DNA of 64,000 bases from Membranipora membranacea (GCA_914767715.1 OU612068.1:31372001-31436000), one strand, 5' to 3'; numbered from the stretch's first letter, positions 23,155 to 35,737 are shown. The notes: generated by a model not told the origin, from the sequence alone. Program-made: numbers and translations.

Positions 23155-24800
23155 AAACAAGCACACTCTTTGATGTTTGATGTTTGTTTATTTAGACATT
23201 TCCTGTATCACTCCTAAAAAGGTTGACAAAATTGAAATGTTTACATAAAAATTGATGAAAAAATATTGCACTAGTTGAAAAATCTCATATAGAATTCAAA
23301 AAAGCTGTTCTGCCGTTTTACAGTGCGGCATTTGCTGGGTCGGTATTTGTCGATTACTGCTTTACGGGCGGATTTTCTTTGAGTGTTAGGTCTGATTCTA
23401 TTGTTCAGCGGATGGGTATTATCTGTTGAAATTTTTAAAAAGTGTTCGCTGCATAGAGACATTAAGAAGTCGGATATATAGGGTAAGGCTAGCTTGGTCA
23501 GTCTATCATCATAGTGCTCTATGTGTGGCATCATCATTTGTGTAGCGTATCTCTGCACTTTCTCTAGTTTCTCTTTATCGGCTTCGGAGATAAACTGAAA
23601 CCATACTGGGCAGGCGTAGGAAAGAACGGGTTTGACATTGGCAGCATAGAATGTTATCAGTCCTGCGATGTTCATACCCATGGTCTTAAGCTGCTTCATC
23701 AGATACAGTCTGCTATTGCATTTGCTCACGACAGAGTCTATGCGGTCACTAAAAGACAGTTGAGAGTCTACAGTGACTCCTAATAGTTTAGCAGATTTAG
23801 ATCATCAGATCATCACTGGGGTTTACATCGAGGTTCATACCAGGTCGGTCAGAAAAAGCAATATTCAATACAACAGTCTTACTTGAGTTGAGAAGCATAC
23901 TGTTTTCTAAAGACCAACTATTAGCATTTGATATAGCATCAGAGACATTGTCATCGGTGGGGTTTACAATAGGCTTATAAAATGTGGTGTCATCTGCGTA
24001 CTTCACACAATTAAAACCTTCAGCTTTCAAGTCATTAACGTATATCAGCCAGAGAATAGGCCCAAGCTTAGTGCCTTGTGGTGCACCAACATCAATGGGC
24101 TTGTATGTGGAAAATTGTCCAGAAAACTTGACACACTGCTGTCTTGAATTTAGAAAACTTCCTACTAAGTTGATAACATTGGAATTAAATCCTAGCGAGT
24201 TCATTTTAGACAATAAGATCGGGTGTTGCATTCTGTCGAACGCCTTTGAAAAATCTAAAACTGCGTTCTGGACAAATTTAATGTTTGAGTTCTGATCAAG
24301 AGCTGATGTCCAGTCATCGAGTAGCTGGAGCAGTGCGTCAGTGGTACTCAGTTTCTGTTGGTAGGCATATTGATTCACATCTATTACATCAGCGAGATGT
24401 GTCGTCATCTTACTTAGGATCACCTGCTCTAGGAGTTTGCCGAGATGAAATAATAGGCTAATGGGTCGGAAGCATAGACCTACTAATAATAAACTAAATT
24501 ATTAGTAGGTCTATGGTCGGAACTCTTTGTAGATGGTGGGAGTTTTGGTCTTCGGTACTGGAACTACTTGCGCTCGTTTCCACATATCAGGGAATGTGCC
24601 AGTGTCGAGTGAGCGGTTGATAATATCATGTAGAGGAATTGATACATCCTCAATGGCTTCCTTGGACACCCATGTTGGGAAGTCTTCGGTTGATGTAGCC
24701 TTTGAGGTGTTCAGCGTTCTCATCAGCATTTTAACTTCACCTATACTAAGGTGTTGTAGTTTTGTTCTGTTTGTTGTTTGTTGGGCAGGCGTTTTGAGTG
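23155..24800 (-). mobile_element. Minus-strand LINE nested in the plus-strand LINE
   Basis: The minus strand encodes a reverse transcriptase: TLNTSKATSTEDFPTWVSKE, FPDMWKRAQVVPVPKTKTP, then after a disruption DVNQYAYQQKLSTTDALLQL, VLDFSKAFDRMQHPIL, VGAPQGTKLGPILWLIYVND, YADDTTF, and a C-terminal domain ending near 23271. Its 3' end carries TGTTTGATGTTTGATG-like short repeats near 23160-23180. The 5' end is truncated within the RT near 24800. The frame is cut at about 24510 by a palindromic insertion. It lies antiparallel inside the LINE at 22655-26170, so it is the younger insertion. Confidence 0.82.
24464..24522. mobile_element. 43-bp palindromic insert with 8-bp flanking duplication
   Basis: GGTCGGAA occurs at 24464-24471 and again at 24515-24522. 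The 43 bp between has perfect 15-bp inverted arms (CATAGACCTACTAAT at 24473 and its complement at 24501-24515). Removing the insert and one duplicate restores the surrounding RT reading frame (KEFRP followed by ISLLFHLGKLLEQ). Confidence 0.8.
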
Positions 24801-26170
24801 TTGATGGCAAGGAAATATCTGAGCCAACAGAAATTTGCAACACTTTTAACAACTATTTTACTGAATAGGCAAAAATCTAACTAACCGTCTACAAGGTGGT
24901 ACCGATTATACTAAATATTTTCTGTCTCCCATTTCTGTGCCATACTTTAGATTTCATGAAATTGAATCCGGTGAGGATTTCAAAATTAAAGAAAAAGTTA
25001 AGGTTAAAAAGTCTGCTGGTTATGATAAACTCAATGCGATAGTTTTAAAAGAAATCAAAATGACTCTGGCCCCCATCTTGACCAAGCTTATCAACCTTTC
25101 ATTGAATAACTATGTTTTTCCTGACTGCCTTAAAGTAGCGACAATACCACCGATTTTTAAAAAGGGGTCAGTGAATGATCCCTCAAATTACCGCCCAATA
25201 TCCGTCTTGAGTGCTTTGTCTAAAATAGCTGAAAAAATTGTTACAAATCAAATATTAGATCACCTAGACACTAATAGCTTATTGACTGATTCCCAATTTG
25301 GATTTAGACCAAAGAAAAATACCACCAGAGCTATCAGTACTACTAGAAACAATATATAAAAAGTAAGACCACAGCCAAGTATCACAGACTATTTTCCTAG
25401 ATTTTAGCAAAGCGTTTGATACGATAAATCGCAAGGTTCTTACTGAAAAACTGAAATTTTATCACTTTACACCATCTTTCGTTAAATTAATTGAATCTTA
25501 TCTTGATAATAGAAATCAATTTGTAAAAACAGGAGAAAACAACTCCGAAATGCGAAGAATTTCCACCGGTGTTTCACCAGGGAGTTTGGTTCCACAGGGT
25601 TCAGTTATTGGACCCTTACTGATTTTAATTTATAGGAATGATTTGCTTTCAGTCTCAGACAATTTTAATATATGTTCTATTTGCTGACGATATAAATCGG
25701 ATATCAGAAAACGCGGAACTTACTGAAAATGAATTTTTGAAGACTCAGGATTGATGCATAGCGAATAAGCTTTTATCAAATTTTGGGAAAACCCACCAAA
25801 TTATTTTCAAAGATCATCAGAAACGATAAGAAGACAACGCTCATACTTTAAATAATAGTATTACAGCCACTAGTTGCAAGTTTTTAGGGATACATTTAGA
25901 TCAACATTCGACATTTTGGACCCATATCGATAAAGTTTCAGCCATTTTGAATTTCCTTGTCATGATGTTTCGACATCTCACAAAATGTTTAGACCAAAAA
26001 AGATGATCAATGTTTATTATACTTTACAGTGAATTCTGGGGTCACGTTTGCGATTCCGCTTTGCTGCAAGTCCTAGTGTTTAAAAAAAGCCACTGAGAGT
26101 TATTTTTATAAACAACCACCAAATTTCAGTTTTCTGTAATAATGACCCCAAATCAATGTAAAAATCGCTT

Positions 26171-28215
26171 CATGTAGCTGCAGCTTAAGTCCCGGGGGTA
26201 TCTCTAACCCCTATCAAGAATCACATATACATGTTCTGACTTACTTACTTATATACATGATCAGACCTATCTATTTACCAATTTTTGCGGGTTTAATTGA
26301 ATAACATGTACAGGGAGGTGTCGATTCCCGCTAAGATAACACTGTATCCATGTCAAATGATAGAGGCGTGCAAGATCCCCCTGGCGGGGGGGCGTCGGCC
26401 GGGGGGCAAAAGTCTGGGGGGCTCAGACTACGTGCATGATGATTGAATTCAGGGTGTGCATGCTGAATATCGCAGGAAACAGGAGGGTGAATTGAATTGA
26501 ATATGGATGACTAAAAGCAAGATGTGTAGATATTTATGAATGTAGATAATTTGAATAATTTTTGCAGAACCATTATTTTCTTGTTGCAACAGCAGCTTAC
26601 CAGCTGTTAACTGCAATTAAACTACCCCCCCCCTCCCCCATTCGATGTGAAATCAAACTTAAAATAAAAATTATGATTTCTTCAACAGATCGCGCCACAA
26701 TAATTGCATTCATTCATATTATATTCATATTCATACATATTCTTATGAGAAGATAAACATTTTTGTAGCTTTTTAATCAACTCATTATGGTTTTTTTATA
26801 AACAGAAAATTTTTTTCCTTTTTTTATTGATTGGATGACTTGACAAAAATTGTATACCTGGTGAAAACAGCGGCCTTACCACAATATATACATGTACATT
26901 TTCAAACAAAGCTTACTATGACAGGCTGCAGTACAGTCAGATGTCACATCAGATGTCACGATAGAGGCAGCTAACACTAACAGTAAACACACATACATGT
27001 ACGTATATACACTATCGGTAAAACAATCTAGAACAGTTGTCAGTCATAATTTTATGGCCTCACAAGCTACTTTATAATTCACTTTTTATCTACCATAAAT
27101 TCTCACAAAAATTCCTTTTACACATTTGTTATTGTGTTCGGGAACTAATATCTATCTTGATGCCTTGTGGATTTCTACTCTACAGATTCTGTAAGAGCTA
27201 TTGTACATGGTACATGGTTTACTAAGCAACAAGAAAACTCCTTTACAATTTTCTGTGTGACCATGCCTTCAAAAAATGCCCCATAAAGATTCTGTGTAAG
27301 AGTTCAACTACATTTGAATCTACGATGCCCTAATACATTTTATAACCATATTTACTTAAATTCCCTAGGAGATTTATAGCTGTTGACTTTGGTTGCACTA
27401 GATTGAGAAATATACAATACAATACAATACAATAAAAACTGTCAAAAGTTTAATCAAAATAATTTACAAGGGACAATTTTTGGTGTTGTAAAACATGTAC
27501 CACTGAAGCTGTAGTTTGCTTATTGCCTAATTCTAATTCTTTGTCCGGATCAAAACATGTATTACTTTTTTATCCTACCGCAGCTCCAATCCAAGTTACA
27601 GTGTAAAACTCTGGACCTGATAGTACTGTATAGTAATAGTACTGGTCAAACATGAATGAATCCTAAACATTAGCTGAAAGTATAGATGTATTGGAAATTT
27701 GGTTTTCAGTCGACTTTTTGTTCCAAAATTGACTTCACTAAGTGGTACTCTCGGTTTTAAACATTTTGCTCAACATCTTTGAAGGGAACTTGCCTGACAG
27801 GTTAATATTACCAGCCATAATGCCTAAAAGTGAATGACTTTATACAATCTATATACTATATAGGTTCTACGATACTATCTAATTTATATGGGAGTGCATG
27901 TCAATGGATATGAGTTCAATATCAAGGTGACTAACTATCATTCGGAAGGAAAAATATACCCTACCCAGACCCCAGACAGCCTGCCCAGGCTACCCCAAAT
28001 AAAAAAAATGTAAAAGAAAATGTTTATTTAGATATTTAAATCCAAATCTGAATATGCTTCCAATAATGTGTCAAGACTCAAGAGACAGTTAAGAACCCCG
28101 ATATTAAGCGGATAAGTGGTTATGATCATTTAACCAATTTTGTACAGTTAGGGAGGAAGTTACTCGTCTAGAAGTCACAAATAGTTTGATAATGGCACAT
28201 GACTCTGCATCAGCA
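26171..28215. other. Intergenic, simple repeats only
   Basis: No gene is seen. The G-rich motif GGGGGGCAAAAGTCTGGGGGG with CTCAGACTACG lies at 26390-26432. An ATACA pentanucleotide repeat lies at 27412-27436. Confidence 0.5.
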
Positions 28216-28221
28216 AGACTC

Positions 28222-28465
28222 TTACTCCCTGCTCCCTCCCTGCTCCCTCCCTGCTCCCTCCCTGCTCCCTCCCTGCTCCCTCCCTGCTCCCTCCCTGCTC
28301 CCTCCCTGCTCCCTCCCTGCTCCCTCCCTGCTCCCTCCCTGCTCCCTCCCTGCTCCCTCCCTGCTCCCTCCCTGCTCCCTCCCTGCTCCCTCCCTGCTCC
28401 CTCCCTGCTCCCTCCCTGCTCCCTCCCTGCTCCCTCCCTGCTCCCTCCCTGCTCCCTCCCTGTGT
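28222..28465. repeat. 11-bp minisatellite CCCTGCTCCCT, about 22 copies
   Basis: Near-perfect tandem repeat of an 11-bp pyrimidine-rich unit. Since 33 nt equals three units, every frame stays open on both strands, giving spurious repetitive proteins. It abuts the left arm of the inverted-repeat element at 28512. One strand is wholly purine-rich, so it could form triplex structures. Confidence 0.95.
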
Positions 28466-28511
28466 CTGCACAATACACAAAATATGCTATAGGGAATTGT
28501 CCCTGCCTTCT

Positions 28512-29456
28512 CATTCTGCGCATGCTCAGCTCTGGGCATGAGCTGATCTCTGCAAAATTGAGCCTCGGAATTCCGAAGCCATCTGATTGGCTACCTGCTC
28601 TGGTGGCACACTCACAAATGCGTGCGGAATTGTTAGAAAGAGTTATCTTCTATTGTCACTATTAGCTAAAGTTGATTAGTAGATTATGCAGGGGACATCC
28701 CATTTCCCCTTTTCAAAGTTGCAATCAGAACCCAAACTAAACTCATTGTTCTTGCACATGCGCAAATTCAAGTCACGCATGATGCATACTTAGCCTTACT
28801 ACGGCAGACGAGCTGCGCCATGTGGTAAAAATAATTCGGAATGGCGCAGCTCGGCTACATGCAATTAACATGTGGCGCAGCTCGGCTAGAGGCTATTTAT
28901 GTGTGGCGCAGCTCGGCTAGTTTCAAATTTTGAAGCCATGAGAACACAACTCATGAATTTGATAGTCTGTCTTGACTCAGTCGGAAAAAGTTAGAGTCAA
29001 CTTGGGTTTTGGAGGTATGATTGTTAACAGCTAAGTCTGCACCATCTTGATAGCTGAGTCTGATAATTGGGTCCTAGCAAGGGTAGGGGTTGGCCATACT
29101 GACTCTCGTGATCTGACTGGGCATGTAGATCACTGATAAACTAGGCTATAGTTACCACAAAGTAGATGTCGTAAGGCTAAGTATAAATCATGCGTGACTT
29201 TGAATTGCGCATGTGCAAGAACAATGAGTTTAGTCTAGGTTCTGAGAGAAAATTTGGTCAGGGAGAATGGGATAGCCCCTGCATGAACTGCCAATCAAAA
29301 TCAGCTAATAGTGACAAGAGAGAATAACTATCAATATCAATTCCGCACGCATCGAAGACCATACCACCAGAGCAGGTAGCCAATCAGATGGCTTCGGAAT
29401 TCCGAGGCTCAATTTTGCAGAGATCAGCTCATGCCCAGAGCTGAGCATGCGCAGAA
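28512..29456. mobile_element. Long-TIR (MITE-like) element with satellite-like core
   Basis: The left arm at about 28512-28799 (starting ATTCTGCGCATGCTCAGC, ending TACTTAGCCTTAC) is inverted at about 29171-29456, with roughly 85 percent match by eye. The core (28800-29170) carries the block GTGGCGCAGCTCGGCTA repeated three times in a row (28850-28925) after a first inverted copy near 28810. No transposase is encoded, so it would be non-autonomous. The core recurs, reverse-complemented and permuted, at 35395-35625. Confidence 0.8.
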
Positions 29457-29459
29457 TGG

Positions 29460-32302
29460 GGGTTGGCAACGGTCTCAGACTACGTATAAAGATCAAAGAG
29501 CTGAATTTTTTTGAAATGTCATTTCTTGATGCAATGACATTTCTCCTACTGGATAAGGATTTACACACTTCAAAATGACATAACAGAGGTAAGAAAGACT
29601 GTAGATTTGATTTATCACAATGAAAAGAGCCTATGAAATGGCGGTAACATTGTAATGATGTGCCAAAGATGAGGTGGTAAATCTTGAATATTTGCTTTAA
29701 AAATTGACTCATTTAAATTATGACTCAGTTCGTTGCTGTTGAATATTTTGGTCTAAAAACCCCTTCTGAATTCTTATAAGATCTTCATTGTTCCCTCTTG
29801 TAAATAAGATATGTTGTCACTGTCCGATTTTGCTTTCAATCTTAGCTTTAATGTGATATTTTATATTACTAAAAATTTCAATTTTAATCTTTTAAATGCA
29901 ATGTAACTGCCACCTGATGAATTAGTAAACACAAAAAGTTATGTTGAATATTTGTTCTACACATGTTTGTGCCTTGGATTTCACTCATTGCCTATGATTT
30001 AGGGTGATGTGGTTCTTTAATTCTGGCTTATGATGACAACACCTCTTTTCCGTCTCACAATCTGAACTCTTGACTGCCATTACCCTCTTGTTAGCTGTGC
30101 TGTGACACTAGCTTGATGTTGTGTCACATATATGTGTTCCTATGCTATATATCACCCCAATTATCTGTATCTGAGATATAATACTGTTATTTTTGTGTCC
30201 TTTGGGCCTTCTACTGGGAAATGTTCAGCTAAACAACCTGCCTATTCTACCTCTACAAAATACTTGGACTCTTTCTTCTTTTATAGGACACTGGAATGAT
30301 TCTTACAGCTACTACCTATAGCTACTGGTGCAGCACATGACTTTTGTGTGCTTATCAAAGAAACAAAATTGTCTTGCCAAGACAGTAGAATGTAGCAGGT
30401 ATTTTTGAAGTACAGTATTCCTTGACAAAGGTATGGGCTACTAGTAGAGCTGCACACCAGGCAATTATGATAATGCAGCATTCAAAATCTGCAAAAGCCA
30501 TGCAGTTCTATCTGCATCAGAGCTGTTGCAATGTCAATCAAGTTTAGCCTGGGCAGCCTAGCCTGCCTAGGCTAAATCAAGTCATTATTATTCTGTTGTA
30601 TAGTATTCACACGGCTTGGCAATATGGAGACTTTTAGGAGTTGCAACCTCTTTGACTGCAGAATTAAGGGGAGGACAACTCTAAAGTGTTGAACAAGCTG
30701 TCAACCCAGTCTGATCTGGCCCTGGGAGGTCCGAACATCCTTGTCTGAGCAATTATTACATCTTGACATGATTAATGTCAGAAGTAACCGATGATCAATA
30801 AGACTGCTTTCAATATTATGTTTTATTGTGTAACAGAACAGGGATTTCAATGAAAATCATGACGTGATAATTTATATTTTACAGGTCAGCCTATATAATA
30901 AGTCAGTCAATTCAAGTAAGAAAGAAATTCCGCGGGTGCCTATTCCACAGTCGGAAAGAGCAGAGCTGTGATTAGTGACAATCTGTTGGTGATAACACAA
31001 CATGGTTGGCTGGTTTACAAAGCGTAAACAGAGTCTATGGAATGGTGAAACACGGAAACTGAAAGGATTACTAATAAGACTCATTGACATGTTGTGTTAT
31101 GAGCTTTTCTTTATATTGAACTTCCTCATAGAATGAAGAAGAGTCGGCTTGATAAAATGTACATGTAAATAGGTTTTTATGTCCATATGCATGGTATAAA
31201 AAACTTCCGTCTTTACAGGGAAATGTAAACTCGTTAACTTGAAAAGTGATCTACCTACATATGAGCTGGGATGATACTAGCTGTCTTTTGAGAAAATGCT
31301 GCAATAAACCCAAAAATCCTGAAACTTCACCAATGCATTCATTTTATTGCATCTGCATCTTGTTCAAGTAAAATTATCATGATGTATTCTATGTGATTGA
31401 CTAGACTTGGATTGATTCATACCATGTCTACACTTAAAAACACTGAGTTGAAGTAAGAATATATATATAATATAATGTATATGCGTAATAAATGTTTGCG
31501 AATAGAAAAGAATATGGCCAGGACATAGATTTCTATAGAACTGCTAGACACATCGAAGACCATCACCATTCATGTTACTTATAAAATCATTAGATACCTA
31601 AAACCAACAGTTACTCCTTACTGACTGCACTGACAAGTTAACCCAGGGACAATGGAATCCATTCTCCCTGGTTAATAACCTAGTGGGTATTTTCCCTTTA
31701 TTATTGGCTCCTGATTATGTGTCTCAGGGATGAGTGGACTAAGTGCAGAGGTAGGAAGCTCATTGTGCTTCTGCTTGTACCACCAAGAAGAGCACAACCA
31801 TTGAGGGGAGTTGCAGGGACAGAAAAAAAAAGAGGATATTTTAGTGACTGAGTGTATCCCTAGACTGTTGGTGACCTATTACTGTTTTGGACACAATTGT
31901 CAGATTTATGTCATCTGCTATGCAGTTTGCATGAGAGAGAGAGAGACTCATCCACATTTAATTTGTCCAACATCTCATATAGTTGCTAGGATTTTGTAAA
32001 CAATTATTGATAGTCTGATTTCTTCTCATGATAGGGAAAAAATAACACCAGTAATGTTTGTCTGTATTGTTTTCTAGGACTATATAGACCTGGTCTATTA
32101 TTTCCGAAGTAATATCATAAAATATCTATGACATTTAAAATACACTGAAACAGGACTAAGACAGTACTATCAGTCTCGTTGCCTACCCCTAAACTATGCC
32201 CTTGGTCCTAGGCCTGACTTTGAGGTTAGAGCATCACTCACTGGCCTGAGCACTGAAAGGTGACCTTTTTAATGTTATCACTATCAGACATTCTCAACAT
32301 AG
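29460..32302. other. Mostly unexplained stretch upstream of an unrecognised gene
   Basis: No solid exon is visible. A possible exon follows a strong acceptor at 32080 (TGTCTGTATTGTTTTCTAG, then GACTATATAGACCTGGTC), but its phase does not fit the next exon I could place. Simple repeats: GA run at 31936-31945. Confidence 0.4.
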
Positions 32303-32980
32303 AGCCACCTTAGAAAAGATATATACAGAGGAGAGGAGTCTGTCAGGTGAACTGTTCTGATTGTCACCAACCAATCTGTCTTACCAAGGACCAGCAGGGA
32401 CTAGCTAGGAGCACTCCTTGATCTTCCACTACAGACAGTTCCTGGACCAATCTGTAGAATCTATGTATGTATGTATTTAATTTTTGTCATTGAATCTCTC
32501 ATTGTTACAGTGAATGGGAGTCAAAGAATTGGTGGAATGTTGATGATGATGCAGCACCCTCACTCACTGGCAGACTACTATCTTATCTATCTATCTATGA
32601 CCCAATGGTCCTACTCCAAAACCTGTCTGGGTATGCAGCAATGTTTGACTTTCATATTACATTCAATTCTTTCATTCAATGACCTCTTAGTTCTATCTCT
32701 AACCCAGGAATATGAACTCTTTTTCACAGTTGAGCATCTCATTTGGTTTCTGCATTAATTGATCCTATTATAATTTTCCCTTTTCAGAACGGTTGAAGAC
32801 AAGGTGATGACAACAACATTGAAACTAGCCTATGGCCCAGTGGTCTATCATAATATTGTTGGAAATAAAGTCATCTGGATGATCAATATGCCGACACGCA
32901 ACTTGCCGATCAACTATGAGATACGAGTCTGCAACGTAGTGCCACAAAGAAGCCCAGATGACCTCTTTACAGAAGTCTAA
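32303..32980 (+). CDS. C-terminal exons of an unrecognised protein
   Basis: Three exons join in phase: 32303-32346 (weak), 32511-32630 and 32788-32980 (stop TAA). The protein reads SHLRKDIYRGEESVS, then EWESKNWWNVDDDAAPSLTG, LLSYLSIYDPMVLLQNLSG, LKLAYGPVVYHNIVGNKVIW, MINMPTRNLPINYEIRVCNV, ending SPDDLFTEV. Both later exons have good acceptors (ATTGTTACAG and TTTTCCCTTTTCAG). I recognise no family. Upstream exons and start were not found, so the gene is incomplete here. AATAAA near 33486 could be its polyadenylation signal. Confidence 0.55.
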
Positions 32981-32989
32981 CTCCTCGGT

Positions 32990-35394
32990 CTTAGTATCTA
33001 TTGATTTTTTTTATTGCTTGTGGGTCAGGTTTTCAGTTTAGGAACTCAAGCAGTCAAGCACATTTGAATTGTAAATGCCCAAAGTGCCACTGATAAGCTG
33101 ATTCAAATCAATCGTGAGTTCTAATAGACAACAAATACATCGGTGAACTGACTTGACAACTGTAATCTGTAAGTGGGTACCAAAATATTATCAAAGTTTT
33201 CTCTCTGGTCGGATTTTTATTTTTTCTTCTTACATACCATGTTTGTTTGTTGTTGAGGAGCTGACATAACTGGTCCCTTTATTTCTTTTTTCGTTATTTG
33301 TTTTGTGTAACGTAATTTAAGCACAATAATAATTATACTATGCCTAAGAAAGTTCACTTGACGCATTTTTGTGACAGCTGTATTACCATCTATATTCATG
33401 CAGGGATGATATGACTTGGCTGTTTAGTCTACAGAATAACGCATAGATTGATGAGAATTTTGTCAACAGTGACTGAAAGTTCTTTGAATAAAAAACAGCT
33501 TAGGTGCCCTACTTAGGTCTCGTTCCCAAATCACTCTCTCATAGATAGAACTATACCTATGCATTCTGAGTAAACGATTTGTGCACGAATTGTCTAATTG
33601 AGCTAAATGACCAGACTACCTTGGGAGGAGGATTGATTTTAGTTGAGAAGACAACTCATATGTCTGATACAATCATACCAGAGAGTTAGGGACAATTGTT
33701 ATATTTTGTCCCCAACTCCTTGATCATACATACTCCCTGATATCTTTTGCTCACCCAAGGACTTACTATCACTCTCCAATGTTGGAGTAAGGATATGCGT
33801 TTGGTTTGACCCAAAAAAGTTGGAACAATGTGACTACGAGCCAGAATACCTGTGGCCGTTATACATATTATATTCAATGTACCTGAAAATAAAAATGATC
33901 AGCACAAAACACTGTGAATCATTTGATCTGGTTATTATTGATAGATTTAAGCAGAGTATAGCAGGGTGCGAGGACTGCCTTACGCAATGAACCTTCTTCT
34001 CAGTTCTCTGGGGCCTGCACCCAGTGACCAAGCACCCTGATGAAGTTTGTTCATCTAATTGATACCGCAAAAACTCCCTAGGTATCACTATCAACAGCAT
34101 TGGATACTAACTGAAGTTGCATGCTTGACATTGATTTATCATCTACAACTTACAGTTAGATGTTGAAAGACTAGGCGATGAGCTGTGCTACGGCATTATT
34201 ATTGTGTATAAAATCTCATGGATCTCTAGTTGTTCATTGGAAATACTTTTACTTGGCAAAGTCTCAGCATCTTAAATCCGGCTAAGTGAACCAGCCACTG
34301 TCTTACCAAGGAGTTCCCTCTAACTCCTTGGTCTTACCAATGCAATCCTGATACATGTTGAGGTTTATACGGGATCAAAGATTAAGTCGGTCTAGTGATG
34401 ATTGCATATCATTCCTATGGCTTATCTCTGGTTAATCTCTAAAATGCTCCTTCATAATCATACAGGCTGTAAAATAAAACATGTAAACATACAAAAATGT
34501 TATTTGGACAGATTACTGACACATCAATCACAGTCAAACTTTAAACAAAGTAACTTGATGAGCTCTAAAGCCCTCTCTACGCTTGCAGTATATGCCCTAC
34601 ATCTATCAGACATGACTACACACCTTACATTGTATACACTGTATACACGAGTTACTCCAAAGCCTGGGTTGGTCTCTGGCAATATTTGACTGCCCCCCCC
34701 CCCCTGGTTGGGTTTCAAAGAACAAAAAACCCAAAAGAGTAGTCAAATACTCACTGCCATTGACCCAGATGTTGGAGTAGGCCTGTGACCATTCCTCACT
34801 CAGTAGCAGCCTTTAGTACTAGTACTAGGTAGCCTGTGAGTGTGAGTAGTCACTCTTGATTGATACATATTAATTTCATCAACATCATTACCAACTATCA
34901 AAACATGGGGCAGCTCATTGCTTTGTTTGTGCACCCACACAATAAAGCCCAAACCAACCAAAATAAGAAAGTGCAATGATGTGAGTGTTAGAAGCAAGGA
35001 GCAACCAGGGAAGCTGATACTCCTTGGTAGAAGAGAGAAGTAGGTTAAGGTAGTACAAGTAGCCCTATTTAAATGATCATCACATCCAATCCAATCATTC
35101 CTTCACATGATGATAATGATACTTAATCACTACCTTAATAATATAACTTTCATACCTTATTGTGGAGAATACTATACTATACTTACAGCCATATCATAGG
35201 TGGGGAAAGTCAAGCAACTTCTCAAACACTGACTGTGACTGCCACTCCTAGTTCAACTTATGAAAAATAGTCCTCTTGCTTTTTCAGCTAGATCTTGAAC
35301 AATAGAGCTGTGATAAATTCCCGCTCATTTATCAGTTCCGACAGATGAGCAAACTGTTACAAGTCTATCAATATTGGGAATCGTGTGCTCTTGA
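32990..35394. other. Intergenic stretch, no gene seen
   Basis: Short frames on both strands without domains. A C-run lies at 34685-34704. No repeat with internal structure was noticed. Confidence 0.45.
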
Positions 35395-35625
35395 TAACAA
35401 ATTTTGAAACTAGCCGAGCTGCGCCACACATAAATCGCCTCTAGCCGAGCTGCGCCACATGTAAATTGTCTCTAGCCGAGCTGCGCCATCTGACATTATT
35501 TCCTCCCCTGGCGCAGCTCGTCTGCCGTACTTACGACACCTGCTTTGTGGTAATGATAACCTAGTTTATCAGTGATCTACATGCCCAGTCAGATCACGAG
35601 AGTCAGTATGCTGCCTTCTTCAGCT
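35395..35625. repeat. Permuted copy of the 28.8-29.2 kb element core
   Basis: TAGCCGAGCTGCGCCA-type blocks occur three times at 35411-35488, plus an inverted one at 35510, reverse-complementing 28805-28925. Directly adjacent, 35530-35625 reverse-complements 29080-29170. In the first copy these two parts lie at opposite ends of the core; here they are joined head to tail and the long arms are missing. Confidence 0.75.
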
Positions 35626-35737
35626 TACAGTAACCAAACTTAGGCCAAACTTTCAAGAAGTGACCAATCAGAGTGAATAAATTATGTCAATGATTCCAGT
35701 AAAAGATTTTGTGTACAATGAAAAAAATTGAGACAGG

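Larger units (their letters stand above)
22655..26170 (+). mobile_element. Degenerate non-LTR retrotransposon split by a second LINE
   Basis: Plus-strand pieces are co-linear. An endonuclease end lies near 22660-22780 (STINHIFVNN, then EPDHLACVLSI). The spacer domain before the RT follows at 22840-23150 (PWINSCLNDLVSKQTK, FREKYNRYRN). After a 1.65-kb gap the reverse transcriptase resumes at about 24800-25800 (EICNTFNNYFTE, SAGYDKLNAIVLKEI, SNYRPISVLSALSKIAEKIV, FLDFSKAFDTINRKVL, a QGS-IGP box, FADDI). Stops and frameshifts from 25360 onward make it dead. The missing part is filled by the minus-strand LINE at 23155-24800. Confidence 0.82.

Noticed and set aside
28104-28665. Long repetitive proteins (GREQGGSREGA and LLPPCSLPAPS types) on both strands
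   Set aside because: They are read-throughs of the 11-bp minisatellite in all frames, with no start context or splice support.
32471-32758. 95-codon frame starting at 32471
   Set aside because: Another frame of the same stretch (EWESKNWWNVDD) joins in phase to the next exon and ends the protein, so this one is a shadow.
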